From: Lepidurus packardi
Lineage: Eukaryota > Arthropoda > Branchiopoda > Notostraca > Triopsidae
Reading direction: 5' to 3'
Assembly: GCA_023053545.1 (NCBI GenBank)
Contig: JAKZAN010000005.1
Coordinates: 744,001 to 808,000, forward strand
Length of the DNA stretch: 64,000 bases
Part shown: in pieces, positions 1 to 11,326 of the stretch
Layout of the letters: the number at the start of each line of letters is the position of its first letter
How positions within the stretch are numbered: the first letter of the stretch is position 1
Translations under genes and position numbers: made by a program
The notes under the pieces: generated by a model
What the model was told of the DNA's origin: nothing
Databases searched by the model: none
The model's input: only the letters and a program-made list of their open reading frames with translations

Positions 1-838
1 CCGGTATAAACTGGTTCAAGCCGCTTTCATCCAGTCTTAACTGGTTTAAAGCTGTCTTAACTGGTTTAAACCGGTATAAACTGGTCTTAACTGGCTTAAA
101 CTGGTCTAAACTGGTTTAAAACCGGTTTAAACCAGTTTAGACCAGTTTATACCGGTTTAATCCGGTCTAAACTGGTTTAAACCGAATTTAAACTGGTGTA
201 AACTGATTTAAAAACAGGTTTAATCTGGTTAAAACTGGTATAAACCGGCTTAAACTAGTTGAAACCGATTTAAACTGGTCTTAACTGGTTTAAACCGGTT
301 TAAACTGGTTTAATCGGTTTAAACTAGTTAAAACTGGTTTAAACCGGTTTAGACTGGTAATAACTGGTTTAATCCGTTTCAGACTGGTCTAAACCGGTCT
401 AAACTGGTTTAAACGGTTTAAACTGGTATAAACTGGTTTAAACTTTTTTAACTGGTCTAAACTGGTTTAAACGGGTTTAAATGGTTTCGACTGGTAAGAA
501 CTGGTTTAATCCGGTTTAAACTGTGGTTTTTAACGGTCTAAACTGGTTTAAACCGGTTTTAACTGGTCTAAACTGGTTTAAACCGGTATAATCTGGTTTA
601 AACCGGTTTATACTTTTCTAGACTGGTTAAATAACCGGTTTAAACTTGTTTAAACCGGTATAATCTTGTTTAAACCGGTTTAAACTTGTTTAAAACGGTC
701 TAAACTGTTGTAAACCAGTTGAAAATGGCTTAAACCGGTTTAATCCGGTTTAAAATGGTTTAGAACGGTTTAGCCTGGTCTAAACTGGTTTAAAACTGCT
801 TTGAACCGGTTAAAAACGGATTAAACCGGTCTAAACTG
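1..838. repeat. Satellite A, block 1
   Basis: Degenerate tandem array of a 10-bp unit close to AAACTGGTTT or AAACCGGTTT; the second form is its own reverse complement. Most units read CTGG on this strand, but about 121-165 reads CCAG, a short inverted patch. Single-base insertions and units such as AACTGGTCTA are common. No coding potential. The array starts before the window and is interrupted on the right by LINE-A. Confidence 0.95.
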
Positions 839-841
839 GCG

Positions 842-1201
842 TGGCTCAACCCCAGTAGTGAGAAGAAATTTGGCTCCATCAAATACTCCTGCTCAAATCC
901 CGAGGAGAAAGACATGCTTATCAGCGAAGCTTGCCTCTTTGCATTCAGCCGCGTTGTGCAGATAGAAGAAAAAAAGATCAACCCACTATCCCAGTGCTAC
1001 AAGTGCCAAAAATACGGCCATACATCGCCGAATTGCAAAGAGAAAGAATCAACCTGTGCCAAATGCGCGCAGTGCCACGACACACGTACTTGCTCTAACC
1101 CATCCCAAAAATGCGCAAATTGTGGAGGAGACCACCCCGCCTTCCACTACAGTTGCCATATACGCGCCACCACACGTGACTTGGTGAACTCGTCCCGTTG
1201 A
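842..1201 (+). pseudogene. LINE-A ORF1, C-terminal part
   Basis: Nucleic-acid-binding ORF1 protein of a LINE. The frame opens at Trp of the family motif (K)WLNP (codon 842-844) and carries three Cys-rich knuckles: CX2CX4HX4C (CYKCQKYGHTSPNC), CAKCAQCHDTRTC and CANCGGDHPAFHYSC. The N-terminal half, including the family's C4 finger, is missing through 5' truncation. It ends at TGA 1199-1201, whose A is the first base of the ORF2 ATG. Compared with LINE-G ORF1, the C-terminal tail after the knuckles is shorter. Confidence 0.85.
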
Positions 1202-4200
1202 TGTTGAAACTCCAGCTAGTGGTACAGAACATAAGAAAAAGCTTTAACCAACTCACTGAACTGACCTGCGAAGCTGCAGACAGGAGAATCGACACGGTTG
1301 TAGCAATTGAACCACCGCAGAGTCTGACTTGCTCAAGCATCGGGGATTTCGACGTGATTAGCTCCTCCCTCGCATATGAAGGAGTATTACTCTTGCGGAA
1401 TAAAAACAGTCCCTTCTACGTCCTGGAGATAACGGAATTATACGTGGCACTCAGGTTGCCAATGCTACCGCCCGCCCCATGACTGCTATTATACTGTATA
1501 GGAGACACACCACAGAGATCACGTTGCTACTCACGGCCATTTGGGAAAAGCATGGACAAAACGGACCTATAGCTATCACAGGGGACTTCAATGCACATCA
1601 CTGGCTGTGGGAAAATAAAGCCCCTGACTCCGCGGGAACTAGCCTTCACAATTTTGTCATGGAACACGACCTCGCGCTATTAAACGCATGGAACACTCCA
1701 ACCTTTCACAACGAGCGTGGACACAAGTCCACCATAGACCTCACGTTTTTGTCTCCGGATATAAACATACAGGTTGAGTGGGCCATTCTGAACGAAGGTG
1801 AATATTACAACGAGTCTGAACACAAAGCAACAATCCTCTCTTTCGCAACCCCTACCTACCGCACAACAAAAAAAACCACGTGGTGCTACAATAGAGCAAA
1901 CTGGAGTGACCTACGCTCCCAGATGTCAGAAAGCTTACTAAAAGCGCGTTCGCTGTTCTCGAATCTCTCAAACCCCCACGCGATCGACACAGCTGTAAAA
2001 ACGCTTAACACGACCATTCAGGAAGCCATGATTAAACACATCCCAAAGAAAACTGCTAACATCCGGATCAATCCATGGTGGAATAGCGAACTTCATCGAC
2101 TACGCAAGGAAGCATCAGCAGCACTTCGCCTGTATCGCACACTTGGCGGTCCACGAAGAGAGGAAGATTGGAAAAGAAAAAGAAACCTCTATAGGCAGAA
2201 AACGAGGGATTGCAAGGAACGTTACTGGTCCACACAAATGGACTCTACTAATAACAGGACAATACGGAATTTAGATCGCCGCTTGCGAACCAACAACAAC
2301 AACCGACTAGACCAACTGAAACAAAACGACGGCAAAATCTTTCTAGATGCCTACTCAAAACTAAATTATGTAGCCATACACTTGCTAAACGGGGCTCCAA
2401 ATGAAGAACCGGTATACCCTCAAGATACAACTTGTTCCCATAAAACGAACAAGAAACTTAGAACCTCGTCATACGACGAACCTTTTACCACCGATTAAAT
2501 CACCGACATTCTGAATGGCCTTCACCCCAAAAAAGCAGCCGGAATAGACGACATTCAAGCCATAGTTCTAAAATACATCTGGAGAACGATTAGGTCATAT
2601 GTTGTCAACATTTTCAACGCTTCGCTTTCCCTCGGTTTTTACCCTAGAATATGGAAGACAGCAAAAGTTATCCCAATCCCCAAGCGCGGAAAACCGAACT
2701 ATGAGTCTATCAAGAGCTTTCGCCCATCTCCCTTCTACCAGTTCTAGGGAAAATCCTTGAAAAGGCCATAGCGAATCGCCTAAAATCCTTTCTAGAAGAC
2801 AAAAATGCGCTGTCTAACCAACAATGGGGATGCAGGTCAGCTAGATCCACGACCGACGCCCTCGTCAACTTCAGCAATTCAATTCTTCACAGCTTTGACA
2901 AGGGTAAAGTCCACACAGCGCTCCTACTCGACATCACTGGGGCTTTTGATAACGTAGACCACAACAAGCTTCTACAGGTACTTCGAAGGCTAAAGGCCCC
3001 GCGCACCCTATCAACATGGATTAATAGCTTCTTGAAACACCGGAGATTTTTCATAGTCTTCGGCGAGGACCAAAGCGACATGTTTTTAACCAAAAAAGGT
3101 GTGCCGCAGGGATCCCCCCTTTCCCCGCTATTATTCCTGACATACATCGATAGCGCCTTGAGTATTATTAAAAGGAAGCGTATACAAGTGCAAGCCTTTG
3201 TCGACGACCTCCTCATACACACATCCGGCACCTCAAGCGAAAAGAACATCAAGCTGCTCTCCAATAATCTCAATACCCTCGAGAAATGGGGGAAAAGACT
3301 CCATCTGGATTTCGCAAGAAACAAAACAGAACTGATCCACTTCTCCCAGAAACATAGTGAGGAAGCAACACCACTAAAATGGGATAACACCACTACCTTC
3401 CCAAAAGACGCCGTAAGATACCTGGGGGTTATCTATGATAGTCGTCTGACGTGGAACCACCACGTCAACCACCAAGCATCACATTCCAACATAGTACTTC
3501 AAAGAATTGCTAAACTGAGCAAAATATCAAAAGCTATCAAATGCAAACATCTTCACTCCCTTTTTCAAGCTTCAGTCTAATCAAAAATACGTTATGCTTA
3601 CCCCGCAAGGAGCAACATCTCCACGTCCAGGCTCAAACCCCTTACTCAAACCTATAGAAGGGGCCTGTTATCCATAACAGGTGCCCTACCATCGAGTCCT
3701 ACCGTAGCCTTGGAGGTGGAGGCTGGTCTATTTCCCTTTGACCTGGCTCTGAAAAAAACGCTGCTAAAATACTACGCCCAAGAAATTGGTGGAATTGGCC
3801 AAGCACTTGCGATAATCCGAAGCACAAGCGTTACACCACGTGCACAGAGAGAGCAAGACAGCTAGCAATACAAGCTTGGCCATCCCCGCCGGAATCGTTA
3901 AAGGCTGCTCTAAACATGTGTAACGAATGACCGAAATAAATCAACTCGTAACACACTTCGTATAAACTGCGCAATAGCCTCGATGTATTCTCTCTCACTC
4001 TCCAACGACAACCCCCTGTTCCCTCGTTCTCGCACGTTCTCCCTGGATACAAAACATGAACCACCAGAACCAAAACATCACCAAAACCCCACGAAACAAT
4101 AGAAATAGTGCACAACAGCCACGACCGAAACGGGGTGGAGCGAAAAATGGAGAAGAAGGAATTCCTCACGTCACACATGATCGATAGTTCACTAATGGAA

Positions 4201-4587
4201 CAATGGAAAGATCGTTGGAAGACATGCCCTAGCCCCCTACATGACCTGACCCCAGGCCCGTCAAACAGAGGAATTATACAGGCAAATATCCCCAGAACGG
4301 TTATCTCAAAAATAATACAACTGAGGACCACGCATTCCCCCACAAAGAGCTACCTAAAACGCATCACAAAAACGGATTCCGACCACTGCCCGTGCCAAGA
4401 TCAATCCAGACAAGACCTGGCACATCTCCTCTACCACTATCGAAGACTCAACAAAGAAAGGGCACTCCTTCTGCGACAGTTAAGCAAGTCAAAGATCCAT
4501 TTCAATACCCATGAAATCTTGGCCCAAGAAAAAGCCTTCCCTGCAATTGTATCCTTCTTCAAACAGGCAGTTGATTTATGCAAATAG
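1201..4587 (+). pseudogene. LINE-A ORF2, endonuclease-reverse transcriptase, broken
   Basis: The endonuclease is visible as EPP (about 1309), GDFNAHHWLW (about 1580) and GHKSTIDLTF (about 1720). The family's SDH motif reads SEH near 1815, a change at a catalytic Asp. Frames change near 1478; an in-frame TAA lies at 2496-2498, with another shift near 2735. The RT is recognised by LLDITGAFDNVDH (about 2925), GVPQGSPLSPLLF (about 3100) and FVDDLL (about 3195). A C-terminal Cys/His motif, CPCQDQ...DLAHLLYH, lies at about 4388-4440. Several independent lesions mean it makes no full-length protein. Confidence 0.88.
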
Positions 4588-4795
4588 TGTGGTCATTGTA
4601 ACCACCTCCTTTCCCTTACCTTCTACTTCACCCCCCCCCCCTCCTTCCCCACATGGGGTGGTACCATGATACCACCCCACCCTACCCTTGTACTTATATA
4701 ATTTTATACATTGACAATGTACAACCGTACGCGTAATACAGACCGAGGCAATAGCCTCGAGCCTACGCCGGTTTTATTTAAAAAAAAAAAAAAAA
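4588..4795 (+). other. LINE-A 3' UTR with terminal hairpin and poly(A)
   Basis: Contains a C-run (4631-4642), a perfect 6-bp hairpin CGAGGC-AATA-GCCTCG at 4744-4759, the motif GCCTACGCCGG from 4761, and the A-run. The same hairpin-plus-GCCTACGC arrangement recurs at the ends of LINE-C and LINE-E, so it is probably the tail recognised by the element's reverse transcriptase. Confidence 0.7.
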
Positions 4796-4944
4796 CTGGT
4801 CTAAACTGGTTTATTAACCGGTTTAAGCTTGTTTAAACCGGTCTACCCTGGTGTAAACCGGTTGAAAATGGTTTAAATAAGTTTAAACCGGTCTAAACTG
4901 GTTTAAACCGGTTTAAACTGTTTAAACCAGTTTAGACCGGTTTA
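4796..4944. repeat. Satellite A, block 2
   Basis: Continuation of satellite A after LINE-A. Units read CTGG up to about 4920, then flip to CCAG immediately before the non-satellite island, marking an inversion point of the array. Confidence 0.9.
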
Positions 4945-5158
4945 GGGTGCGTTCCAATCGCCGGCTGAACCCGGGTAGAAGTGGGTTTTCAACCCGGTTC
5001 CAGAACTCGCCTGTTTCAATTGTCCAAACTCGGGTTCAAAGCGGAGTTTGGGGAAGGGTTGTTCGACTCCACTTTGAAACAGGGTTGAACACAGCAGAAG
5101 CGAATTGGGGGACGTTTCGCGTCTGGGTGCTAGGTGGAGTCGTGGTTCCATGTAAACA
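4945..5158. other. GC-richer island at the satellite inversion point
   Basis: About 214 bp unlike the flanking satellite, with no convincing frame. It contains a perfect 8-bp hairpin pair CCAAACTC / GAGTTTGG at about 5023-5050 and a GGTTCAAAGC stretch resembling a Pol III B box. No terminal inverted repeats, poly(A) or target duplication were found, so it is neither an obvious SINE nor a MITE. Unidentified. Confidence 0.5.
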
Positions 5159-6134
5159 AAACAAACCAGTTTAAACCAGTTTAAACCAGTTTAAACTAGT
5201 TTAAACCGGTTTAAACCAGTTTAAACCGGTTTTTAAAAAGTTTATACCAGTTTAAACCGGTATAAATCAGTTTAAACCGGTTTAAACCGGTTTAAACCAG
5301 TTTAAACCGGCTTAAACCAGTTTATACCGGTTTTTAAACCAGTTTAGATCAGTTTATACCGGTATTAATCAGTTTATTTCGGTTTTTAAACCAGTTTAGA
5401 CCAGTCTTAACCAGTTTAAACCGGTTTAAACCAGTTAAGACCAGTTTAGACCGGTTTAAACCAGTTAAGACCAGTCTAAACCAGTTTAAACCAGGTTAAA
5501 CGGGTTTTTGAACCAGTTTTGACCAGTTTAAACCGGTGTAAATAATTTTAAACCGGTTTAAACCAGTTTAACCAGTTTAAACCGGTTTAAGCCAGTTCAG
5601 ACCGGTTTCAACCAGTTTAGACCAATTTAAACCAGTTTAAACCGGTTTATAAACAAGTTTAGACCAGTTTAAACCGGTTCAAACCATTTTCAACCGGTTT
5701 ACACCAGTTTAGACAGGTATAAACAAGTTTAAACCGGATATTAAACCAGTTTAGACCAGTTTAAACCGGTTTAAGCCAGTTAAGACCGGTTTAAAACCAG
5801 TTTAAACCAGTTTAAACCAGTTTAAGCTGGTTTATGAACCAGTTTAGACCAGTTTAAACCGGTTAACACCAGTTTAGACCGGTATAAACAAGTTTAAACC
5901 GGTTATTAAGCCAGTTAAGGCCGGTTTAAACCGGATTAAAACCAGTTAAGACCGGTTTAAACCAGCTTTAACCGGTTTATAAACCAGTTTAGACCAGTTT
6001 CAACCGGTTTTAACCAGTTTAGACCAGTTTAAACAAGTTTAGAGCGGTTTAAGCCAGTTTAAAACGGTATAAACCAGTTTAGACGGTTTTATCTGTTTAA
6101 TCGGTTTAATCGGCTAGATCGGTTAGATCGGTTT
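5159..6134. repeat. Satellite A, block 3 (inverted orientation)
   Basis: Same 10-bp family, now mostly AAACCAGTTT/AAACCGGTTT, the reverse complement of block 1. It decays towards ATCGGTTT variants just before the Gypsy LTR at 6135. Confidence 0.93.
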
Positions 6135-6416
6135 TGTAATGATATTATGCGACCTAGAAACACTTTAGTGTGTATGGCTTTGTTGTGACGGAATAATAAG
6201 ACCTTTCTTCTAGTGACAACAGAGCCATCACTTTTTACAATCCTGTTATTCAGTTACCGAAAGGTATAAAGGACAGCAGGGAAGTGATTCGGGTAGCCAG
6301 TGTGATTTTGAGAGTGAATACAGTTGAGAATAATCTCCAGAAGTCACTTGCGTTGTCGTTGTTACTACTGCTCATTAAGAAGCCTAAAACGTAAGTACAG
6401 CGTTTAAATAGTAACA
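6135..6416 (+). repeat. Gypsy-E 5' LTR
   Basis: Starts TGTAATGAT and ends GTAACA. It contains TATAAAGG at about 6266, a likely TATA box, and GTAAGT at 6391-6396, a consensus splice donor near its 3' end. It matches the 3' LTR at 13499-13780 in length with about nine substitutions. Confidence 0.93.
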
Positions 6417-6440
6417 TGACATTGGTGGCAGCGGAACAGA
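6417..6440 (+). promoter_or_regulatory. Gypsy-E primer-binding-site region
   Basis: The sequence TGACATTGGTGGCAGCGGA directly follows the 5' LTR, where the tRNA primer site belongs. The TGGTGGCAGCGG core is PBS-like; the tRNA was not identified. Confidence 0.5.
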
Positions 6441-6488
6441 ACCAGAAGCCCCGATACGCGGCAAGCAATAGTTATTTTTTATAACACA

Positions 6489-7510
6489 ATGGCTGAAGCC
6501 TCGTCCGCGCAAAACTATACGTTCTCCGAATAGCAGTTCGAAAAACTCTTCTTTCCCCTCCTTAATCACTCGTTACTAACGGAGTTGTCACGCTTCACGG
6601 GAATAAAACCCGGACCTATAGTACGGGATTTTCTAAACGAAGTAGATCGAAAAGCACATTTTGCGAAATGGGACGAAGATACAAAACTCCGCATGGCGGC
6701 ACAAAAACTCGCAGGTAAAACAGGAGAGTACTACGATGAGTTAAGGCACAGCAACCTTATTCAAACGTTTGTCGACTTCGAAACGTATCTGAAAGATCGT
6801 TTCGACGACAAACACTCGGAAACTGAATTACTCGAAGCCCTACAGAACTGTTCCCAAAGCAAGGATCAGCCGGTGAGAGAATTTGCTGACGACATCAGAC
6901 GACTGGCAAGGCAGCTGCAGGAGCATGGCCCGGGCCTCTCTCCTACAGTAGCAATACAAAAAGAACGCGAAGCAAATTTCGACCGCGGTATGAAGTCGAA
7001 TTTCATTCGCGGTCTCCTACCGCACTTAAAACGGTACGTGCTCGATAGGGAACCTTGACGTTCACGGAAGCCGTCACTCTTTCAGTAAAACAGGAGCGGA
7101 ACGAAAAGATCGTCCCAACCGCCGTCGCCGCTCAAAATCTGATAACACAACTACAAGAGACAGTCGCAGCGCTTAATCTTAAAGCTTCTAGGGAACGACG
7201 TCCCGCAAATGGTTCCCGCAGTCCATCTACAGAACGCCACCCGTTCAATATAGCGCGTTACCGTGGACGAAGCCCCTCAAATTACGATACCCAACAACCA
7301 CACAAAAGATTAGATAGGGAACAAAATTCATTTTCTCCCCACAGAAGTCCATCTTTCGGACCGCGGCACGTCCGTTTTCAAAAGCCCAGTTCACCTAGAC
7401 CCCCAGGACATAGGCCAAACATTACCTGCTATAGATGCGGAAAACTGGGACATACAGCACCCGTATGCAGGGCTCCCGCCCCTGTCCCTCGCCAGCCGTC
7501 AACAAACTAA
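6489..7510 (+). pseudogene. gag: Gypsy-E gag
   Basis: Structural protein of the retroelement particle. ATG 6489 opens the frame, but TAG at 6531-6533 ends it after 14 codons. The same frame then continues to about 7055, where a one-base loss (around GAACCTTGACG) moves it to the frame ending at 7510. The capsid-like part is helical and charged. The C-terminal part is Arg/Ser/Pro-rich and carries one CX2CX4HX4C knuckle, CYRCGKLGHTAPVC, at about 7426-7467. Two lesions make it non-functional. Confidence 0.82.
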
Positions 7511-7512
7511 CG

Positions 7513-7835
7513 GTGCCGGTTGTAAATAACAAAGTTCAACCGGCACTTCCACTAAACAATATAAAACCCTTTGACTCACCCGAAATCTTTAAAAATCGTA
7601 TACTCAGTAAAATTTTTATCGGAAAAACCCCTATTAGAGCCTAAGTAGACACAGGGGCTGGATTAACAGTTCTCCACTATCGAGCGTTAAAATTGCTCGA
7701 CCGAGCTTTGCGAACACACATGATCCCCACACATACAAGGTTAACGTCGGCAACCGGAGAGGCAATCCCAACGATGGGATGCTTCATACTACCATTAACA
7801 GTCGCGGACAAAACTATAAGCCTTAAATGTCAGGC
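7513..7835 (+). pseudogene. Gypsy-E aspartic protease
   Basis: The retroviral-type active site VDTGAGLTVL is read at about 7648, immediately after an in-frame TAA at 7642-7644. The domain continues to a TAG near 7833. The frame differs from both gag and the following RT, so the protease was once joined to its neighbours and has been cut off by indels. Confidence 0.75.
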
Positions 7836-10800
7836 CAAGTAGAGACACTTAATCAAATCAATTTAGCTCGAGAACAGTATTTTCCCGTTATCAACCCGCA
7901 ACTAGTGTACATACCTGCCAGATCTAAATGCATGATATATGGGGTGTCCAAAACGTGCCCCCTGTCTACCGGATACTTCCGACAAGCTTTATACCCCAGC
8001 CCACTGGAAATGCCCCCTCCCCCCACTAGCCTATACGCAGAAGATGCCATTGTCAACATCAATGCACATAGGATCCCCATTTGCGTCTATAATGAAGGGA
8101 ACAAGGTGGTCGAAATAAAACGCGGGACGGTACTAGGATCATTATCAGAAGCAGAAACGGTGTCTATAACGGCCGTACACGATGCACCTGCACTCGAGTT
8201 CGCCTTACCAAAAGACATTAACCTCGGAGATCTCCGGCCCTACCAACACCGCGACCTTTTAATACTCGTACTAGAGTTTCGCGATGTTTTTGCAAGAGAC
8301 GACAGCGAACTGGGCAGGACAACATTGGTTCAGCATACAATCGACATAGGCAACGCTCCACCCATTCACCAAAGGCCATACCGCGTCCCAATGTATGAAC
8401 GTGGCGTAATAGAGCAGCACGTCCAAGAAATGTTGAAAAAAAATGTCCTTCAACCGTCGAACTCTCCCTGGAGTGCACCCGTTATCCTAGTGAAAAAGAA
8501 AGATGCTTCGGAACGGTTCTGCGTAGACTTCAGGAAGTTAAACAACGTAACTAAAAAAGACGTCTACCCTTTACCTCGCATCGACGACACGCTAGACCTA
8601 CTTGGAAATGCGAAATTCTTCTCAACATTAGATTTAGCCAGCGGCTATTGGCAGGTAGAAGTGGCCCCGGAAGATAGGGAAAAAACGGCTTTTTCCACAT
8701 TCAATGGGCATTACGAATTCCAATGCCTACCATTCGGACTAACTAACGCCCCAGCAACGTACAACGTTTAATACAACGACTATTGCTTCCAATCTGCACG
8801 AATTTCGCCATGGTCTATTTGGATGACGTCATAGTATTCTCCAAATCCTTCCAAGACCATATCAGCCACCTTCGTACTGTATTAGGATTATTTTTCGAAA
8901 GCTGGTTTAAAACTCAAGCAAAAGAAATGCCATTTCGGGCAACAATCGGTCAAGTACTTGGGCCACATAGTATCGGTACACGAGTAGCCCCAGATCCCGA
9001 AAAAATTATAGCCGTCTAAAATTTCCCTAAACCCAGGTGCACCAAAGACGTCCGATCTTTCCTAGGTCTCTCAAACTACTACAGGCGGTTTATAAAAAAT
9101 TACACTATTATACAAACCCCCTTACTAAACTGACGAGCAAAAATAGTACATTTCGATGGGATGAACAAACTCACAATGCTTTTTCCACACTCAAACTGGC
9201 CCTAACAAAACATCCCGTACTAGCTTACCCGGACTTCAAGAAGCCTTTTACCATTTTCACCGATGCTTCTAATACAGCACTCGGAGTGGTTCTTGCACAA
9301 TTCCAGAATAATCGGGAGCTAGTAATCGCCTACGCCAGCCGTAAGCTCAACCCGGCGGAATCACGCTACGCTACAGTTGAAAGGGAAGCTTTAGCGGTCG
9401 TGTTCGCCGTAAAACACTTTCATGCGTATCTGTACGGACGGAAGTTCGAAGTCGTGACAGACCACAACCCGTTAAAATGGTTAATGGCAAATAAAGATCA
9501 TACTTCTAAACTTTCACGCTGGGCTTTGCGGCTACAAGAATATGATTTCACGATCAATCACCGGCCTGGTAAGAAACACGGAAATGCTGACGGCTTGTCC
9601 CGTACCCCGGTCGCCATAATTACAGACGAAAATTACTTTACGAAAGCAACTTTTGTCCTAGAACAACAGAAGGACCCAGCTTGTTCCAAATTGTTGCAAC
9701 TTTTATCAGGCAATTTGTCCCCAACAGTGCATAAAATGAGCTCACACTGGAAACAAAAATCACACGAATATCTGCTAAACTCTGACGGCATCCTCTGTCG
9801 CCTACGGCCCAGCATACACGATAGTAAAATCCTAGTTCCACTCCCAATTGTCCCCGATACTTTACGAACGATCATCCTATCAAGTCTACACGACCACAAA
9901 ACCGCATGACATCTGGCCATACAAAAAACATATAACAAAATCATACCCCGGTACTATTGGGTAGGCCTCTATAGGGACGTAAAGAAGTACATACGGTCCT
10001 GGCCATCTTGCAATAAACGCAAATCGCCTACAAAAACCCTTAGACTCCATTAATGCCCATGCCCATAGCAGAACGCCCCTTCGATAAAATCGCCGTCGAC
10101 GTCCTCGGACCGCTTCCGCGTACACCTCGGGGAAACAAATACATTATAGTTTTCACAGACTATTTAACTAAATGGTCAGAAGCTTACGCCATACCCGACC
10201 AAAAAGCCGAAACCGTTGCGAAGTTATATTGCGAAGAATTAATTACGAGACACGGAGCACCTCGACACCTCCTATCTGACCAAGGCCCTAATTTTATGGC
10301 CGAATTAATAAAAAATATCTGCGCCTTCCTAAATACCACCAAGCAAAGGACCACACCATACCATCCTCAATGCGACGGCCTAACAGAACGGTTCAATAAA
10401 ACTTTAGCTGACATGATCTCACATTATGTAAATGATACCCATACGGACTGGGGCGAGCACCTACCGTACCTACTCCTGGCGTACAGAACCTCAATGCAGT
10501 CCTCCACATTAGAATCACCATTCTAACTGCTTTATGGTAGGGACCCAGCCCTTCCGATAGGTTCCATATTGTCACCTAAATCAGCACAGGTACTCTCATA
10601 CCCCGACTACAAAGAAAAACTAACATCCCACCTCCATACTGCATGGAAAATCGCACAGTCGCATTTGAAAACAGCGCAAGACAAGCAAAAACAGTATTAT
10701 GACAGGACCGCGACTGAACGTCATTTTCGCGTGGGAGATAAAGTTTACATGACGAAGCCCGCAACGAAACCAGGTCTTTCCAGGAAATTGGACTATAGAT

Positions 10801-11213
10801 GGTCTGGCCCTTAGCGAATCACTGATAGACCCTCCCCGGTTACAGCGACACTAATCGATCTCACTTCCTGCAAAAAGCATACAGTACACCTAAACCGATT
10901 GAAACAGTGTTGGGAATACGACGAGTGTAGGGACCCGAAAGTAGGAACACGGGAAGAACCCCGGCCAATAAACCCCATACCGCCCCACCAACCTCCCCCA
11001 AAAGGCCCTCAAGCACTACTATACATCAATACACACCATCAAATTCCTCCGACAGCGCCACATATGCGGACATACTTCGCAGTCCTTCAAATCACCACAC
11101 CCCAATACCAGTTGATAACGACCCTAACCCGCATTTTGTCACCCCAACAGCGTCGCCTAGCCAAGAAACAAGACCCCCTCAAACCTATTCTCTACGAGAT
11201 AGACGAACAATAA
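7827..11213 (+). pseudogene. pol: Gypsy-E pol: RT, RNase H and integrase
   Basis: RT: NSPWSAPVILVKKKD, FSTLDLASGYWQ and LPFGLTNAPATY end at a frameshift near 8765. YLDDVIVF (about 8816) is in the next frame. RNase H (about 9037-9610) has FTDAS, REALAVV, VTDHNPLKW and NADGLSR. The integrase zinc finger is damaged: TGA interrupts the HX-H part at 9907-9909, and the first Cys of CXXC reads Trp (WPSCNK, about 9999). The D,D,E core is present as AVDVLGP, LSDQGPNF and GLTERFNK (10095-10400). In-frame stops follow at 10524-10526 and 10812-10814, before a proline-rich tail. Confidence 0.88.
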
Positions 11214-11235
11214 AAAAACCCTCCCGATTTCAACC

Positions 11236-11240
<5 letters not shown>

Positions 11241-11266
<26 letters not shown>

Positions 11267-11326
11267 TCTGTTATTCTCTTCTCTTTTATTTTTTTACATG
11301 TGCATAATCTTAATGTTCCACTTAGG
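11241..11326 (+). promoter_or_regulatory. A26 run, pyrimidine tract and candidate env splice acceptor
   Basis: A run of 26 A (11241-11266) is followed by a T/C-rich tract and TTCCACTTAG at 11316-11325. The next bases are G and the ATG of the env frame. With the GTAAGT donor at 6391 in the 5' LTR, this could form a spliced envelope transcript. Inferred from sequence only. Confidence 0.45.

Larger units (their letters stand above)
839..4795 (+). mobile_element. LINE-A, 5'-truncated APE-type non-LTR retrotransposon
   Basis: Inserted in satellite A. It begins inside ORF1 and ends in a 16-A tail at 4780-4795. The 12-mer GGTCTAAACTGG lies directly before the 5' end and again after the tail, a plausible target duplication, although the satellite makes chance matches easy. 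It encodes a zinc-knuckle ORF1, an AP-like endonuclease and a reverse transcriptase. ORF2 is broken by frameshifts and stops. The 5' truncation with an intact tail is what target-primed reverse transcription normally gives. The clade (Tad, R1 or I-like) was not resolved. Confidence 0.9.

Noticed and set aside
1-838. Telomeric repeat
   Set aside because: The 10-bp unit is degenerate, flips strand and is interior; it does not resemble known arthropod telomere repeats.
4942-5174. Two overlapping open frames (69 and 75 codons) in the island
   Set aside because: Short, on opposite strands, no recognisable domain, and bounded by satellite.
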